64,000 nucleotides of DNA from Algoriphagus oliviformis (GTDB lineage: Bacteria > Bacteroidota > Bacteroidia > Cytophagales > Cyclobacteriaceae), in NCBI RefSeq assembly GCF_017254915.1, contig NZ_JAFKCT010000002.1, positions 434,001 through 498,000 of the forward strand, read 5' to 3'. Position numbers and translations under genes: made by a program. Below are positions 50,276 through 58,364 of the stretch, one piece after another (position 1 is the first letter of the stretch; each line of letters begins with the position of its first letter). Below the pieces are notes generated by a model. The model ran no database searches. It was given only the letters and a program-made list of their open reading frames with translations, and was not told the DNA's origin.

Positions 50276-51564
50276 CACTTTTTTTCCGGTCGTGGGATAG
50301 GCTCCTGATGTGGGTCGAGCGCGGGGAAATTGAAGCGCTGCTCGAGCATAGCCTCCAGCTCTGGAGTGATCAAGTGCTCCAGCTGCTCGGCCGAATCGTG
50401 CACGTGATCTGGCGCGATATTCATCGACTCGTTCAGGTACAATTCCCACAGGCGATGCAGACGGACCACCCGCATGGCCTCTGTTACACCCTTGGAGGTA
50501 AGGTCTATAATCTGTTGATTTTTATCGATAAAGTTCAGTTTTTCTAAATCAGTGATTGATTGCTTTGTCTCTGGCTTTTGGAAAGGGTAGAGCTCATAGA
50601 TTTCATCTATAGTCAAGCCGGGCCTGCCGTTTTCCTTCGCCTTGTAGAGCGCCTTGAGCAAATGCTCGCGGTGGGTCTTTGTCAAGTATTTTTTCCTCGC
50701 AAAGTATCGGAACAGCATACCGCTTTTAGGCGAAACCAAAAACGAAACCACAGCAAACAGCGATAGAAACACGACTACCCAAGGGCCGGTCGGCATCTGC
50801 GGAATGACAAAAGAAACGTAGGTGCCGAGTATGCCGGAAACCACGGAAAAGAAGGCGGCGAGGATGAGTAGGGGATTCAGTCGATCCGTCCAAAATCTGG
50901 CGGCAGCCCCCGGAGTGATCAGCAATGCGGCCATCAAGACCACGCCGATTGCTTGGATGCCGATCACGACGGCCAGGATCATCAGCACATTGAAAAGGAA
51001 GGTGATGGCTTTCATCGGAAATCCGATCGCTTTGCCAAACTCGGGGTCGAACACCATCAGGCGGAATTCCTTTAGTGCGACGGTCAGCACCAGGATGATC
51101 GCCAAGGCCAAACCTCCGTACAGCAGGAGATCTGACTCCGAGATGCCGATGGCGTTGCCAAAGATGAAGGAGTTCAGGCCGGCGACTTCGGGATTTCCTG
51201 ATTTTTGCAGGGCGGTGAGCAGGACGATGCCAAATCCGAAAAAGACCGAAAGAATGGTGGCGATGATGGTGTCCTCGCTAAGCTTGGTATTTCGCTTCAG
51301 CCAGGAGCTCAGGAAAGTCGCCACCGCACCGGACAAAAATGCGCCAGTGACGATGTAAACGGGATTTTTCTCACCCGCTAACACAAAGCCTAAACAAATT
51401 CCCGGCAGCACCGCGTGGGAAATGGCGTCACCGAGCAGGGCTTTTTTGTCCAAAAAGGAAAAAGTCCCGACATAGGCCGAGCCCACGCCGAGCAGCGTAA
51501 TGCCTAGCACCACCCAAGCGATGGAGGGATCCTGAAACGTGAAGAAGTAGACGAAATCTTCCAT
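50275..51564 (-). CDS. Mn/Zn ABC transporter permease fused to a DtxR-like regulator domain
   Basis: 429 residues. Residues 1-275 are an ABC-3 permease (KKALLGDAISHAVLPGICLGFVLAG; VVLMAALLITPGAAARFW). After a short linker (YFARKKYLTKTHREHLLKALYKAKE), residues about 300-429 match a DtxR/MntR regulator: winged-helix segment (TIDEIYELYPFQKPETKQSITDLEKL), then HRLWELYLNE...VHDSAEQLEHLITPELEAMLEQRF...DPHQEPIP. The latter is nearly the same as residues 90-150 of the separate MntR-like regulator of this operon. It lies 2 bases after the ATPase gene. Confidence 0.95.
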   Translation of the reverse strand: MEDFVYFFTFQDPSIAWVVLGITLLGVGSAYVGTFSFLDKKALLGDAISHAVLPGICLGFVLAGEKNPVYIVTGAFLSGAVATFLSSWLKRNTKLSEDTIIATILSVFFGFGIVLLTALQKSGNPEVAGLNSFIFGNAIGISESDLLLYGGLALAIILVLTVALKEFRLMVFDPEFGKAIGFPMKAITFLFNVLMILAVVIGIQAIGVVLMAALLITPGAAARFWTDRLNPLLILAAFFSVVSGILGTYVSFVIPQMPTGPWVVVFLSLFAVVSFLVSPKSGMLFRYFARKKYLTKTHREHLLKALYKAKENGRPGLTIDEIYELYPFQKPETKQSITDLEKLNFIDKNQQIIDLTSKGVTEAMRVVRLHRLWELYLNESMNIAPDHVHDSAEQLEHLITPELEAMLEQRFNFPALDPHQEPIPRPEKK

Positions 51565-51566
51565 GT

Positions 51567-52355
51567 TCAGCCTTTGAGCGGGTTGAAATCTTTTTGCCGG
51601 ATCAGGTCGGTGACGCGGGTCAGGAGGTTGAGCTTGCCCCCGTAGGTTTTGCGAAGCATTTCTTCGTTCATTACCGTTTCTTTCGGCCCGGAGGCCACCA
51701 GGTGCAGATTGAGCATGATCAGCCAGTCGAAGAAATTCATGGCCGAGTGGATATCGTGGTGGACGACGATCACGGTTTTTCCTGCTGAAGCCATGTCTTT
51801 GAGAAGTTGAAAGATGGCCGTCTCCGTAGCCATGTCCACTCCGGCAAAGGGCTCGTCCATCAGGTAGAGATCTGCCTCCTGCGCCAAGGCCCGCGCGATG
51901 AACACTCGCTGTTGCTGTCCGCCGGAGAGCTCGGAGATCTGACGCTTCGCAAAGCCGGTCATGCCGACCTGCTCCAGGCTTCGCATGGCGAGGTCTTTTT
52001 CCTTTTTCCCCGGACGGCGAAAGAGCCCGAGCTTGCCGTAAGTCCCCATCATCACCACGTCGAGCACCGAAGCGGGAAAGTTCCAGTCCACGGATTCCCG
52101 CTGGGGCACGTAGCTGATCCGCGCGCGCACGTCGTTGAGCGGCTTGTCAAAGATCTTCACATAGCCAGACGTGGGAGGGATGAGTCCCATGATGGACTTG
52201 ATCAGCGTGGACTTGCCCGCACCGTTTGGCCCGAGGATGCCTACGAGGTTGCCCGCGGGCAGGCTGAGGTCCACATTCCAGAGCACGGGGTTTTGGTCGT
52301 AGCTGACCGTGAGGTCGTGGATTTCAAGAATCGGATTTTCTACTTGGGTAATCAT
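51567..52355 (-). CDS. Mn/Zn ABC transporter ATP-binding protein
   Basis: A 262-residue ABC ATPase with Walker A GPNGAGKST (about 40), Q-loop in SYVPQRESVDWNFP, signature LSGGQQQRVFIARAL (about 143) and Walker B LYLMDEPFAGVD, then an H-loop VVHHD. The PQRESVDWNFP segment is typical of TroB/MntA/PsaB metal transporters. It drives the two permeases encoded downstream and overlaps the binding-protein gene by 4 bases. Confidence 0.96.
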   Translation of the reverse strand: MITQVENPILEIHDLTVSYDQNPVLWNVDLSLPAGNLVGILGPNGAGKSTLIKSIMGLIPPTSGYVKIFDKPLNDVRARISYVPQRESVDWNFPASVLDVVMMGTYGKLGLFRRPGKKEKDLAMRSLEQVGMTGFAKRQISELSGGQQQRVFIARALAQEADLYLMDEPFAGVDMATETAIFQLLKDMASAGKTVIVVHHDIHSAMNFFDWLIMLNLHLVASGPKETVMNEEMLRKTYGGKLNLLTRVTDLIRQKDFNPLKG

Positions 52356-53266
52356 GGCAATAGGTTTTCGTAGATGATTTGCAGGTTGGTTCGCACCATT
52401 CCTATATAAGTGCCGGCGGGCGTTCCTTCCGCGTCGAGACTGTCCGTGAAGAGCGGTCCAGCCAAGATGACTTCCCGGTTTTTCTCCGCAGCTCCGGCGA
52501 CTACGGCTCGGATGGCTTTGGGCGAGATGGTCTGCTCCGCAAAAATGGCTTTGACGTTGTTTTCTTCCACGATCTGGATCAGGTCGGTCAAGTCGCGAAG
52601 ACCAGGTTCACTTAGTGTCGAAAGTCCCTGCAGTGATTTGACCGGAAGTCGATAAGCTTTGCCAAAGTACGCAAAGGCATCATGGGCAGTGACCAAAACC
52701 TGATTGCTTGACCGGAGTTCATTGACCTTGGTTCTAACCTCCAGGTCAAGGGATTCGAGTTGGCCAAGGTAGTTGTTTGAATTTTGTTCAATGTTGTTTT
52801 TCCATTCCGGCTTCCACTCGATGATCTCCTCCGAAGCATAGTCCATGGCGATTGACCAGAGTTCGACGTCAAACCAAATGTGTGGATCGACGCTGTGGCT
52901 TTCCGGGCCGGAGCGGATCAGGCGCTCTTTGGGCAGCCCTTGGGAAATGTCGATGAGTGCTTGACTGAGGGCCAGTTTTTCGAAGATCTCGGTCATTTTT
53001 CCCTCCAGGTACAAGCCGTGGAAGACCACCAAGTCGGCGTTGGTCAGGAGATCGAGATCCCGTACGGATGCTTTGTATAGGTGTGGGTCTACACCGGCAG
53101 GCATCAGTGCCACGACCTCGGCTTGTTCTCCCACGAGATTGCGGATGCCGTCGGCCAGGATGCTCGTGGTGGCGACTATGCGTGGCTTTTCTCGATGTCC
53201 CTTAGCGTCGGGCTTGCAGGAGAGGAGCGCCAAAAAAGCAATCGCTATGCAGATCAGGCGGCTCAT
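52352..53266 (-). CDS. Mn/Zn-binding lipoprotein of ABC transporter
   Basis: A 304-residue cluster A-I (TroA/PsaA/ZnuA) metal-binding protein with a lipoprotein signal (ICIAIAFLALLSC, Cys17). Metal ligands are visible: His in AGVDPHLYKAS, His in VDPHIWFD, His in VTAHDAFAYF, and Asp in LFTDSLD. The third ligand is His, as in TroA and ZnuA, where Mn-specific PsaA has Glu, and there is no His-rich loop. Zn, Mn or both is therefore open. It overlaps the regulator gene and the ATPase gene by 4 bases each. Confidence 0.95.
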   Translation of the reverse strand: MSRLICIAIAFLALLSCKPDAKGHREKPRIVATTSILADGIRNLVGEQAEVVALMPAGVDPHLYKASVRDLDLLTNADLVVFHGLYLEGKMTEIFEKLALSQALIDISQGLPKERLIRSGPESHSVDPHIWFDVELWSIAMDYASEEIIEWKPEWKNNIEQNSNNYLGQLESLDLEVRTKVNELRSSNQVLVTAHDAFAYFGKAYRLPVKSLQGLSTLSEPGLRDLTDLIQIVEENNVKAIFAEQTISPKAIRAVVAGAAEKNREVILAGPLFTDSLDAEGTPAGTYIGMVRTNLQIIYENLLP

Positions 53267-53925
53267 GACTGCTGAACGAGGATATTGGCTGAGACATCCT
53301 TGGACATGAAGAGAGTCTTCTTCTGGTCGACCAAGATCTCCAGCGATCCGTCAAACTCCACCTTGTCCAAGACTTTGATCCTGGCGCCGATGTAGGCTCC
53401 GACCTTGTCCAAGTAGCGGAGGAAAGCTGCCGAGCTGTCCTTCACGGCTACGATCTGGCCAGTTTGGTCGATTTCCATTTCATTGAGCTGCACGCGTGGT
53501 CTGGCCCGTACGTCCCCAAACTCATCCGGAATCGGGTCGCCGTGCGGGTCAAACTTGGGATAGTTGAGGTAGGCGTCCAGACGCTGAATGAGCAGGGGGG
53601 ACTGGATATGCTCCAGCTGCTCGGCCACCTCGTGGACTTCGTCCCAGGCAAAATTCAGCTTCTCCACGAGGAAAACTTCCCAAAGTCGATGCTTTCGGAT
53701 GGTTTGCAAGGCGAAGCGCTTGCCGCTTTCCGTGATCTGTAGCCCGTAGTACTTCCGGTATTCGATCACTTCCTTTTCCCCCAGCTTTCGCAGCATGTCG
53801 CTCACAGAGGCTGGCTTCGTTTTCATCTCCGCGGCGATGTCGTTGGTGGCGACACTTTTTTTGCCCTCCTCGGATAGGTGATAGATCGCTTTCAAATAGT
53901 TCTCTTCCGCCGTCGTCAATTCCAT
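53263..53925 (-). CDS. DtxR/MntR-family metal-dependent regulator
   Basis: 220 residues: Fe_dep_repress winged helix (1-60; TTAEENYLKAIYHLSEEGKKSVATNDIAAEMKTKPASVSDMLRKLGEK), dimerisation and metal-binding domain (65-140; HRLWEVFLVEKLNFAWDEVHEVAEQLEHI...DPHGDPIP), and a C-terminal FeoA/SH3-like domain (150-220). It is the first gene of the operon and probably represses it when Mn, Fe or Zn is plentiful. Palindromes of the TTTAG/CTAAA type lie just upstream. Confidence 0.95.
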   Translation of the reverse strand: MELTTAEENYLKAIYHLSEEGKKSVATNDIAAEMKTKPASVSDMLRKLGEKEVIEYRKYYGLQITESGKRFALQTIRKHRLWEVFLVEKLNFAWDEVHEVAEQLEHIQSPLLIQRLDAYLNYPKFDPHGDPIPDEFGDVRARPRVQLNEMEIDQTGQIVAVKDSSAAFLRYLDKVGAYIGARIKVLDKVEFDGSLEILVDQKKTLFMSKDVSANILVQQS

Positions 53926-53965
53926 GTCTCACTCAGTTTTACAATGAGTCAAATATAAAAATATA

Positions 53966-54068
53966 TTTAGAGATAGCTAAAAATTATTTTCATTAGAGCT
54001 AAAACAGCTGTGGAAAAGCCAAAAATAGCTGTGGTTTTCAAATTAGTCTTGGCTAAAAATATGTTTAG
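53966..54068 (-). promoter_or_regulatory. candidate metal-regulator operators
   Basis: Upstream of the regulator gene three palindromic sites share TTTAG/CTAAA halves: TTTAG-N6-CTAAA at 53966-53981, TTAGAGCTAA at 53993-54002, and the inverted order CTAAA-N6-TTTAG at 54053-54068. The two N6 sites are both 16 bp. DtxR-type boxes have comparable TTAGG/CCTAA halves. The rest of the 326-base gap (53926-54251) shows no gene. Confidence 0.45.
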
Positions 54069-54200
54069 GATGTATTAAAATACAGTGTAAAACGCTGTAA
54101 ATAAGGGTGTAATGATTCTGTTTTTGGAGGCTGATGGGCGGAAAAGGCGGAAAAATCCCAGTTTCCATTTGGAGGAAATGGGTGTAAAATGGCGGGCGTG

Positions 54201-54228
54201 GGTGGATAACTTCGCGGACTTATCCACC
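54201..54228 (-). terminator. hairpin after the glycosyltransferase gene
   Basis: GGTGGATAA (54201-54209) and TTATCCACC (54220-54228) form a perfect 9-bp stem with a 10-base loop, 23 bases beyond the glycosyltransferase stop. Only a short ATTTTA follows on the minus strand, so termination would be weak. Confidence 0.4.
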
Positions 54229-54251
54229 GCCAGGCGTTGGATTGGGAGGGG

Positions 54252-55379
54252 CTAGAAAAGCAGCTTAGCGAAAGTCTGCTGTAGCTGAGCGCTTTGTGTT
54301 TTCCACAGCACAGACTGTGGAGCGGGGGACGTAAAAAAAGTTTTCCCCAGCGCTGCTTCAAATTGACTGAGCGCGGTAGATGGAGTGGAAAAGTCAACGG
54401 AATGTCCCCCAGCGAAAGGCTTTAGAAAATCCACCCACGGTGGACTGGGGCTGACCAAGACCGGAATCCCCAGCGCCGCGCATTCAAAGAGCTTGGTAGG
54501 CATCTTGCCATCTATGGCAGGATGACTTTGATAGGGGAGCAGGGCAAAGTCCGCCTTCTTCAATGTATGGATAAGCGCTTCGTGGGCTATAGGAGCCGAG
54601 TCTAGCCGGAGCTTGATCTGGGGATTTTGCCTGCTGGCTTGGGCAAGTTTTGCCCCAAAATCATCCAAGGGACAGTGCCCGATGATCTCCAGCGTGGACA
54701 CTGGATAGACGGGAAGGATAGTCTCAAACCAAGTGACCGCCTCCCAAATCCCAAAAGCTGGCGTGATGGTGCCGGTGATGCAGAAGCGAAAGCTCCTTTT
54801 ATCCAGAAATTGGATTGGCTGAGTAGGCTGTACCTCTCCGCGAAACTTGTTTTCCAAAACCAAACAAGGCGTCTTCTCCGGCATTTCGTTGAGGTAGCAT
54901 TTTTCAGCTAGGAGATAGAGATCAATTCGGTCGGTGTCTTCGGCGCTTTGGATGAGTTTTGCAGCGCGGGACTTTGCAGCGGAGGAAAGAGTTGGATTCA
55001 GGTCAAGATTTGCACGGTAGTTTTCCTGCACGTCATACACCAGTTTGTAGCCCAAGATGGGCTTCCAAAAGGAGGCGAGAGGCAGCAGTTCGTAGCTGCA
55101 GCAAAGGAGGATTTTTGGGCGCACCTGGAGCAGGCATTTCAAAAATCTAAGCTGGGAAAGCAGGCGATCCGGGCGTGAACCGAAATGGCCCATAGAAGAA
55201 AAAAATCGGATTCCAGGCTCAGATTCGGGCTTTTTAGGAGAAAAGCCTATGATGTTAAGCTCGTATGTATTTGTTTCGCCAAGTGAACGAGCCAGCTTGC
55301 CAAAAGCCCGTACATCCCGGATCGGCTTCAAGGTCGAGGCGATCAGCAGGGGGATTTTTCGGGCCGGAGGCTGGGTCAT
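54252..55379 (-). CDS. glycosyltransferase family 4-like protein
   Basis: 375 residues with a GT-B layout: an N-terminal lobe (IPLLIASTLKPIRDVRAFGKLARSL; CCSYELLPLASFWKPILGYKLVYDVQENY) and a C-terminal Glycos_transf_1 lobe (FRFCITGTITPAFGIWEAVTWF; LEIIGHCP; HTLKKADFALLPYQSHPAIDGKMPTKLFECAALGIPVLVS, which holds the E...E-like donor-binding motif). It is cytoplasmic and without membrane segments. It is divergent from dapD with only 20 bases between start codons, so their promoters must overlap the opposing coding region. Donor and acceptor are unknown. Confidence 0.88.
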   Translation of the reverse strand: MTQPPARKIPLLIASTLKPIRDVRAFGKLARSLGETNTYELNIIGFSPKKPESEPGIRFFSSMGHFGSRPDRLLSQLRFLKCLLQVRPKILLCCSYELLPLASFWKPILGYKLVYDVQENYRANLDLNPTLSSAAKSRAAKLIQSAEDTDRIDLYLLAEKCYLNEMPEKTPCLVLENKFRGEVQPTQPIQFLDKRSFRFCITGTITPAFGIWEAVTWFETILPVYPVSTLEIIGHCPLDDFGAKLAQASRQNPQIKLRLDSAPIAHEALIHTLKKADFALLPYQSHPAIDGKMPTKLFECAALGIPVLVSPSPPWVDFLKPFAGGHSVDFSTPSTALSQFEAALGKTFFTSPAPQSVLWKTQSAQLQQTFAKLLF

Positions 55380-55399
55380 AGCCGAAACTATAAAAAATA

Positions 55400-56215
55400 A
55401 TGGAACTGAAAACTATCATCGAATCAGCCTGGGAAAACCGGGAACTGCTCAAGGAAGCCGAAACCCAAGAGGCCATCAAATCCATCATCGCCCAACTGGA
55501 CGCGGGTCAACTTCGCTGTGCGGAGCCGACCGAATCAGGCGACTGGCAGGTAAACGACTGGGTGAAGAAGGCTGTCATCCTCTATTTCCCCATCCAAAAG
55601 ATGGAAACCATCGAGGTGGGACCGTTCGAATTCCATGATAAGATGGCGCTCAAGACCAACTATGCCGCGCAGGGCGTACGGGTGGTTCCCCATGCTGTGG
55701 CACGCTACGGCGCCCACCTGGCTTCCGGTGTGGTGATGATGCCAAGTTATGTTAATATCGGCGCATTTGTGGATAGTGGCACGATGGTTGACACTTGGGC
55801 TACCGTCGGATCTTGTGCACAGATCGGCAAAAACGTTCATTTGAGTGGTGGTGTTGGTATCGGGGGCGTGTTGGAGCCAGTCCAGGCAGCGCCGGTGATC
55901 GTAGAGGACGGTGCTTTCATCGGCTCTCGTGCGATTATCGTAGAGGGAGTTCACATCGGCAAAGAAGCCGTGATCGGCGCAGGGGTGACCTTGACCGCCA
56001 GCTCCAAAATCATCGACGTGACCGGCGCAGAGCCAGTGGAGTACAAAGGCTACGTGCCTCCGCGCTCCGTGGTGATTCCCGGATCGCTTTCCAAGCAATT
56101 CCCAGCCGGAACATTCCAAGTTCCATGCGCTCTGATCATCGGTCAGCGCAAGGCTTCTACCGATCTCAAGACTTCGCTCAATGATGCCCTTAGGGAAAAC
56201 AACGTAGCAGTCTAA
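55400..56215 (+). CDS. dapD: 2,3,4,5-tetrahydropyridine-2,6-dicarboxylate N-succinyltransferase
   Basis: 271 residues, the standard DapD length. An N-terminal helical domain (MELKTIIESAWENRELL) is followed by the left-handed beta helix of hexapeptide repeats (VVMMPSYVNIGAFVDSGTMVDTWATVGSCAQIGKNVHLSGGVGIGGVLEP, residues about 113-162), the family signature. It succinylates tetrahydrodipicolinate in lysine and diaminopimelate synthesis, which the cell needs for peptidoglycan. It is followed after 11 bases by a TPR lipoprotein gene and a shared terminator. Confidence 0.98.
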   Translation: MELKTIIESAWENRELLKEAETQEAIKSIIAQLDAGQLRCAEPTESGDWQVNDWVKKAVILYFPIQKMETIEVGPFEFHDKMALKTNYAAQGVRVVPHAVARYGAHLASGVVMMPSYVNIGAFVDSGTMVDTWATVGSCAQIGKNVHLSGGVGIGGVLEPVQAAPVIVEDGAFIGSRAIIVEGVHIGKEAVIGAGVTLTASSKIIDVTGAEPVEYKGYVPPRSVVIPGSLSKQFPAGTFQVPCALIIGQRKASTDLKTSLNDALRENNVAV

Positions 56216-56226
56216 CAAAAACAACA

Positions 56227-56829
56227 ATGAAATTACTTTCCAAAGTCCTTTTGATTCCAGCCTTGGCTGGGTCGCTTTGGGCTTGTTCTGAGTCCAAAAG
56301 AAATCCTGCCGACAGCTATTTCGAAAAAGGGCAGTATGAATTGGCGGTTCAGACCTATACTGAGGATCTGAAGTTTAAGCCTACAGATGTCAAGATGCTT
56401 TACAATAGAGGTAGGGCATTTCAGGAGATGGGGGATGTGGAAAAGGCCAAGGCGGATTTTGAAGCTGCTTTGGACCAGGATCCCAAAAACTTCCAAGTGC
56501 TGCTGAGCTTGGCGGCACTGCAGCTGAACGATAGGAACTACGCCAGCGCACTTTTGTACGCCAGCAAAGCGGAGGAGATTCCAGGCGCACCTGCCATGGC
56601 ATCCCTGCTCAAAGGTCGCGCTCTGCACCAGATGGGTTTGACCGAGGAGGCGCTCCGAGCCTATGGCAACGCGATCCAGCTAGATAAGGAATTTGGCCAA
56701 GCCTACTTCAACAGAGGGATGCTGAAAATCGCTTTGGAAAGGAAAAAACAAGCTTGTGAGGATTTTAAAATGGCCGAGGTGCTGGGCTATCCCGGCGCAG
56801 ACGACATGCTCACGAAATATTGCAACTAA
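56227..56829 (+). CDS. TPR-repeat lipoprotein
   Basis: 200 residues. Lipoprotein signal VLLIPALAGSLWAC (Cys20) and at least four tetratricopeptide repeats: ADSYFEKGQYELAVQTYTEDL, KMLYNRGRAFQEMGDVEKAKADFEAAL, QVLLSLAALQLNDRNYASALLYASKA, and GRALHQMGLTEEALRAYGNAI with a final AYFNRGMLKIALERKKQACEDFKMA. It is a membrane-anchored scaffold of the periplasm; the partner is unknown. It is co-transcribed with dapD and followed by an intrinsic terminator. Confidence 0.92.
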   Translation: MKLLSKVLLIPALAGSLWACSESKRNPADSYFEKGQYELAVQTYTEDLKFKPTDVKMLYNRGRAFQEMGDVEKAKADFEAALDQDPKNFQVLLSLAALQLNDRNYASALLYASKAEEIPGAPAMASLLKGRALHQMGLTEEALRAYGNAIQLDKEFGQAYFNRGMLKIALERKKQACEDFKMAEVLGYPGADDMLTKYCN

Positions 56830-56832
56830 TCA

Positions 56833-56860
56833 AAATCCCGCTTCTGGCGGGATTTTTTTT
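56833..56860 (+). terminator. intrinsic terminator
   Basis: AAATCCCGC (56833-56841) and GCGGGATTT (56847-56855) form a 9-bp stem with a TTCTG loop, followed by a T run to 56860, just after the TPR lipoprotein gene. With A-rich sequence on the other side it may also end the convergent gene at 56983. Confidence 0.9.
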
Positions 56861-56982
56861 GTCATTACGCCTCAAGTAGAAGCGCTCGGTATTTCAAGTT
56901 GAATGGGATTCACCGAATTGAAGAATCGATGGTAGAGTGAGGCGTCAATAGCGCTGCCAACGCTGGCTGACCGCTTAAACTG

Positions 56983-57687
56983 TTATTTACTTTCATCGCC
57001 GTGCTGGTGAGGCTGATGGTCGCAGATCGCGTCAGAAGTGATTTTTCCCGCCCCGTTGCAGGTTTTGCAGTCGCTGACTTGCTTGCCAGAGCCGCTGCAC
57101 TCCGGACAGGTGAGGCGTCCTTTGCCCGCGCAACGCTCGCACTCGAAAAATTCGACGATGTTGAACACGTTCACTTTTTTGATCATGCCCGAAGCGGCAC
57201 AGCGGCTACATCCCACGATTCCCTTGGACTTACAGTAGTCGCACATCTGCTCGATCTGCTTTGAGCCCTCACAGGTAAAGCAGGTCTCGTAGCGGTAGCC
57301 TCTCCGATCGCAGAGCTGGCACGTTTGGATGGCGGAGAGAGGCTCCTTCAGCTTGGCTTGAAGCTGCTTGGCACCTTCGTAATTTTCGCCTTTGAAGCCG
57401 GTCAGCTCGAGGTACTTGTTGAGAAAGTTCGAACTGTTGTCGTATTGTCCCAGCTCATAGAGGGTTTCGGAAAAGTAATAGGGCATCTCATCGGGGAGCG
57501 GCAGCCCGGAGTCGATGAGGTTGCGGAAGATCGAGTTGGCGGTCTGGTAGTCGCTCCGCTCCATGGCGGCAAGGGCGCCTTTCATCCAGCGGTCGGTCTG
57601 GCCAAGGTTGACCTGGCCAAAGGTCCAGAACGGCAGGAAAGCAAAGAAGAGGAGGAGCGGGATTCGGTATTTGGATGACAAAGTCAC
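56983..57687 (-). CDS. secreted TPR and DnaJ-type zinc-motif protein
   Basis: 234 residues. Signal peptide (LLLFFAFLPFWTFGQ), TPR-like helices (about 30-110), then a cysteine-rich region with repeated CxxCxGxG-like motifs: CQLCDRRGYRYETCFTCEGSKQ, CDYCKSKGIVGCSRCAASG, CERCAGKGRLTCPECSGSG and CKTCNGAGK. These resemble the zinc-binding centre of DnaJ, here in an exported protein without a J-domain. The C-terminus is His-rich (CDHQPHQHGDESK). Folding or metal binding in the periplasm is possible; the function is unknown. It is divergent from the DUF4332 gene. Confidence 0.88.
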   Translation of the reverse strand: MTLSSKYRIPLLLFFAFLPFWTFGQVNLGQTDRWMKGALAAMERSDYQTANSIFRNLIDSGLPLPDEMPYYFSETLYELGQYDNSSNFLNKYLELTGFKGENYEGAKQLQAKLKEPLSAIQTCQLCDRRGYRYETCFTCEGSKQIEQMCDYCKSKGIVGCSRCAASGMIKKVNVFNIVEFFECERCAGKGRLTCPECSGSGKQVSDCKTCNGAGKITSDAICDHQPHQHGDESK

Positions 57688-57873
57688 TTCTGTTTAATTC
57701 CTCGAAAACTACTTAACTCCCATTTTAACTCAAAGTTAAAATTTGTGGGGATCAGGCCTTCATTTCGGTATTTTCATTTTGGGAACGGAAAATTGTCATT
57801 ATTTTGGAAGCTAGTGGGAAATTTGCACCTCAAATTTCCTTTTTTGAAATTTCCATCTAAACCAAAAACAACG

Positions 57874-58281
57874 ATGAGCAAAACAATCACCATGATCGAG
57901 GGAATAGGAGAGGTCTTCAAGGGAAAACTGGCGGAAGCCGGCGTCACCTCCGTGGAAGGACTTTTGGAAAAAGGTGCGACCAAGGCCGGAAGAAAGGCCA
58001 TAGCCGGAAGTTCGGGAATTGACGAAGGCAAAATCTTGGATTGGGTGAATATGGCTGATCTGTTCAGAATCAACGGGATCGGTAGCCAGTTTGCAGAACT
58101 ACTGAAGGCTGCCGGTGTAGATACCGTGAAAGAGCTGAGAACCCGAAATGCCGAAAACCTGCATGCCGCGCTGACCAAGACCCAGGAGACGAAGGGCTTG
58201 ACCAAGGCCGTCCCTGCGCTGAGCAAAGTCGAAGACTTCATCGCCCAAGCCAAAGCGCTGGAACCAGTAGTGACCTACTAA
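57874..58281 (+). CDS. DUF4332 helix-hairpin-helix protein
   Basis: The start is placed at the ATG at 57874 (135 residues); the frame is open to 57745 but that part does not resemble the family. Two helix-hairpin-helix-like units are visible: IEGIGEVFKGKLAEAGVTSVEGLLEKGATKAGRKAIA and INGIGSQFAELLKAAGVDTVKELRTRNAENLHAAL. This is the DUF4332 pattern, probably for DNA or protein binding. It has its own terminator. The 186 bases upstream contain its promoter and that of the divergent zinc-motif gene. Confidence 0.9.
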   Translation: MSKTITMIEGIGEVFKGKLAEAGVTSVEGLLEKGATKAGRKAIAGSSGIDEGKILDWVNMADLFRINGIGSQFAELLKAAGVDTVKELRTRNAENLHAALTKTQETKGLTKAVPALSKVEDFIAQAKALEPVVTY

Positions 58282-58307
58282 CCAGGAGCCAAGCTCCCAG
58301 CAACATG

Positions 58308-58336
58308 AAAACCTTGAGGAGACTCAGGGTTTTTTT
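58308..58336 (+). terminator. intrinsic terminator
   Basis: AAAACCTTGAG (58308-58318) and CTCAGGGTTTT (58323-58333) pair with one G-T wobble around GAGA and are followed by T residues to 58336, after the DUF4332 gene. Confidence 0.85.
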
Positions 58337-58364
58337 GTAGTTTGGAATCCAAAACCCTTCCCCC

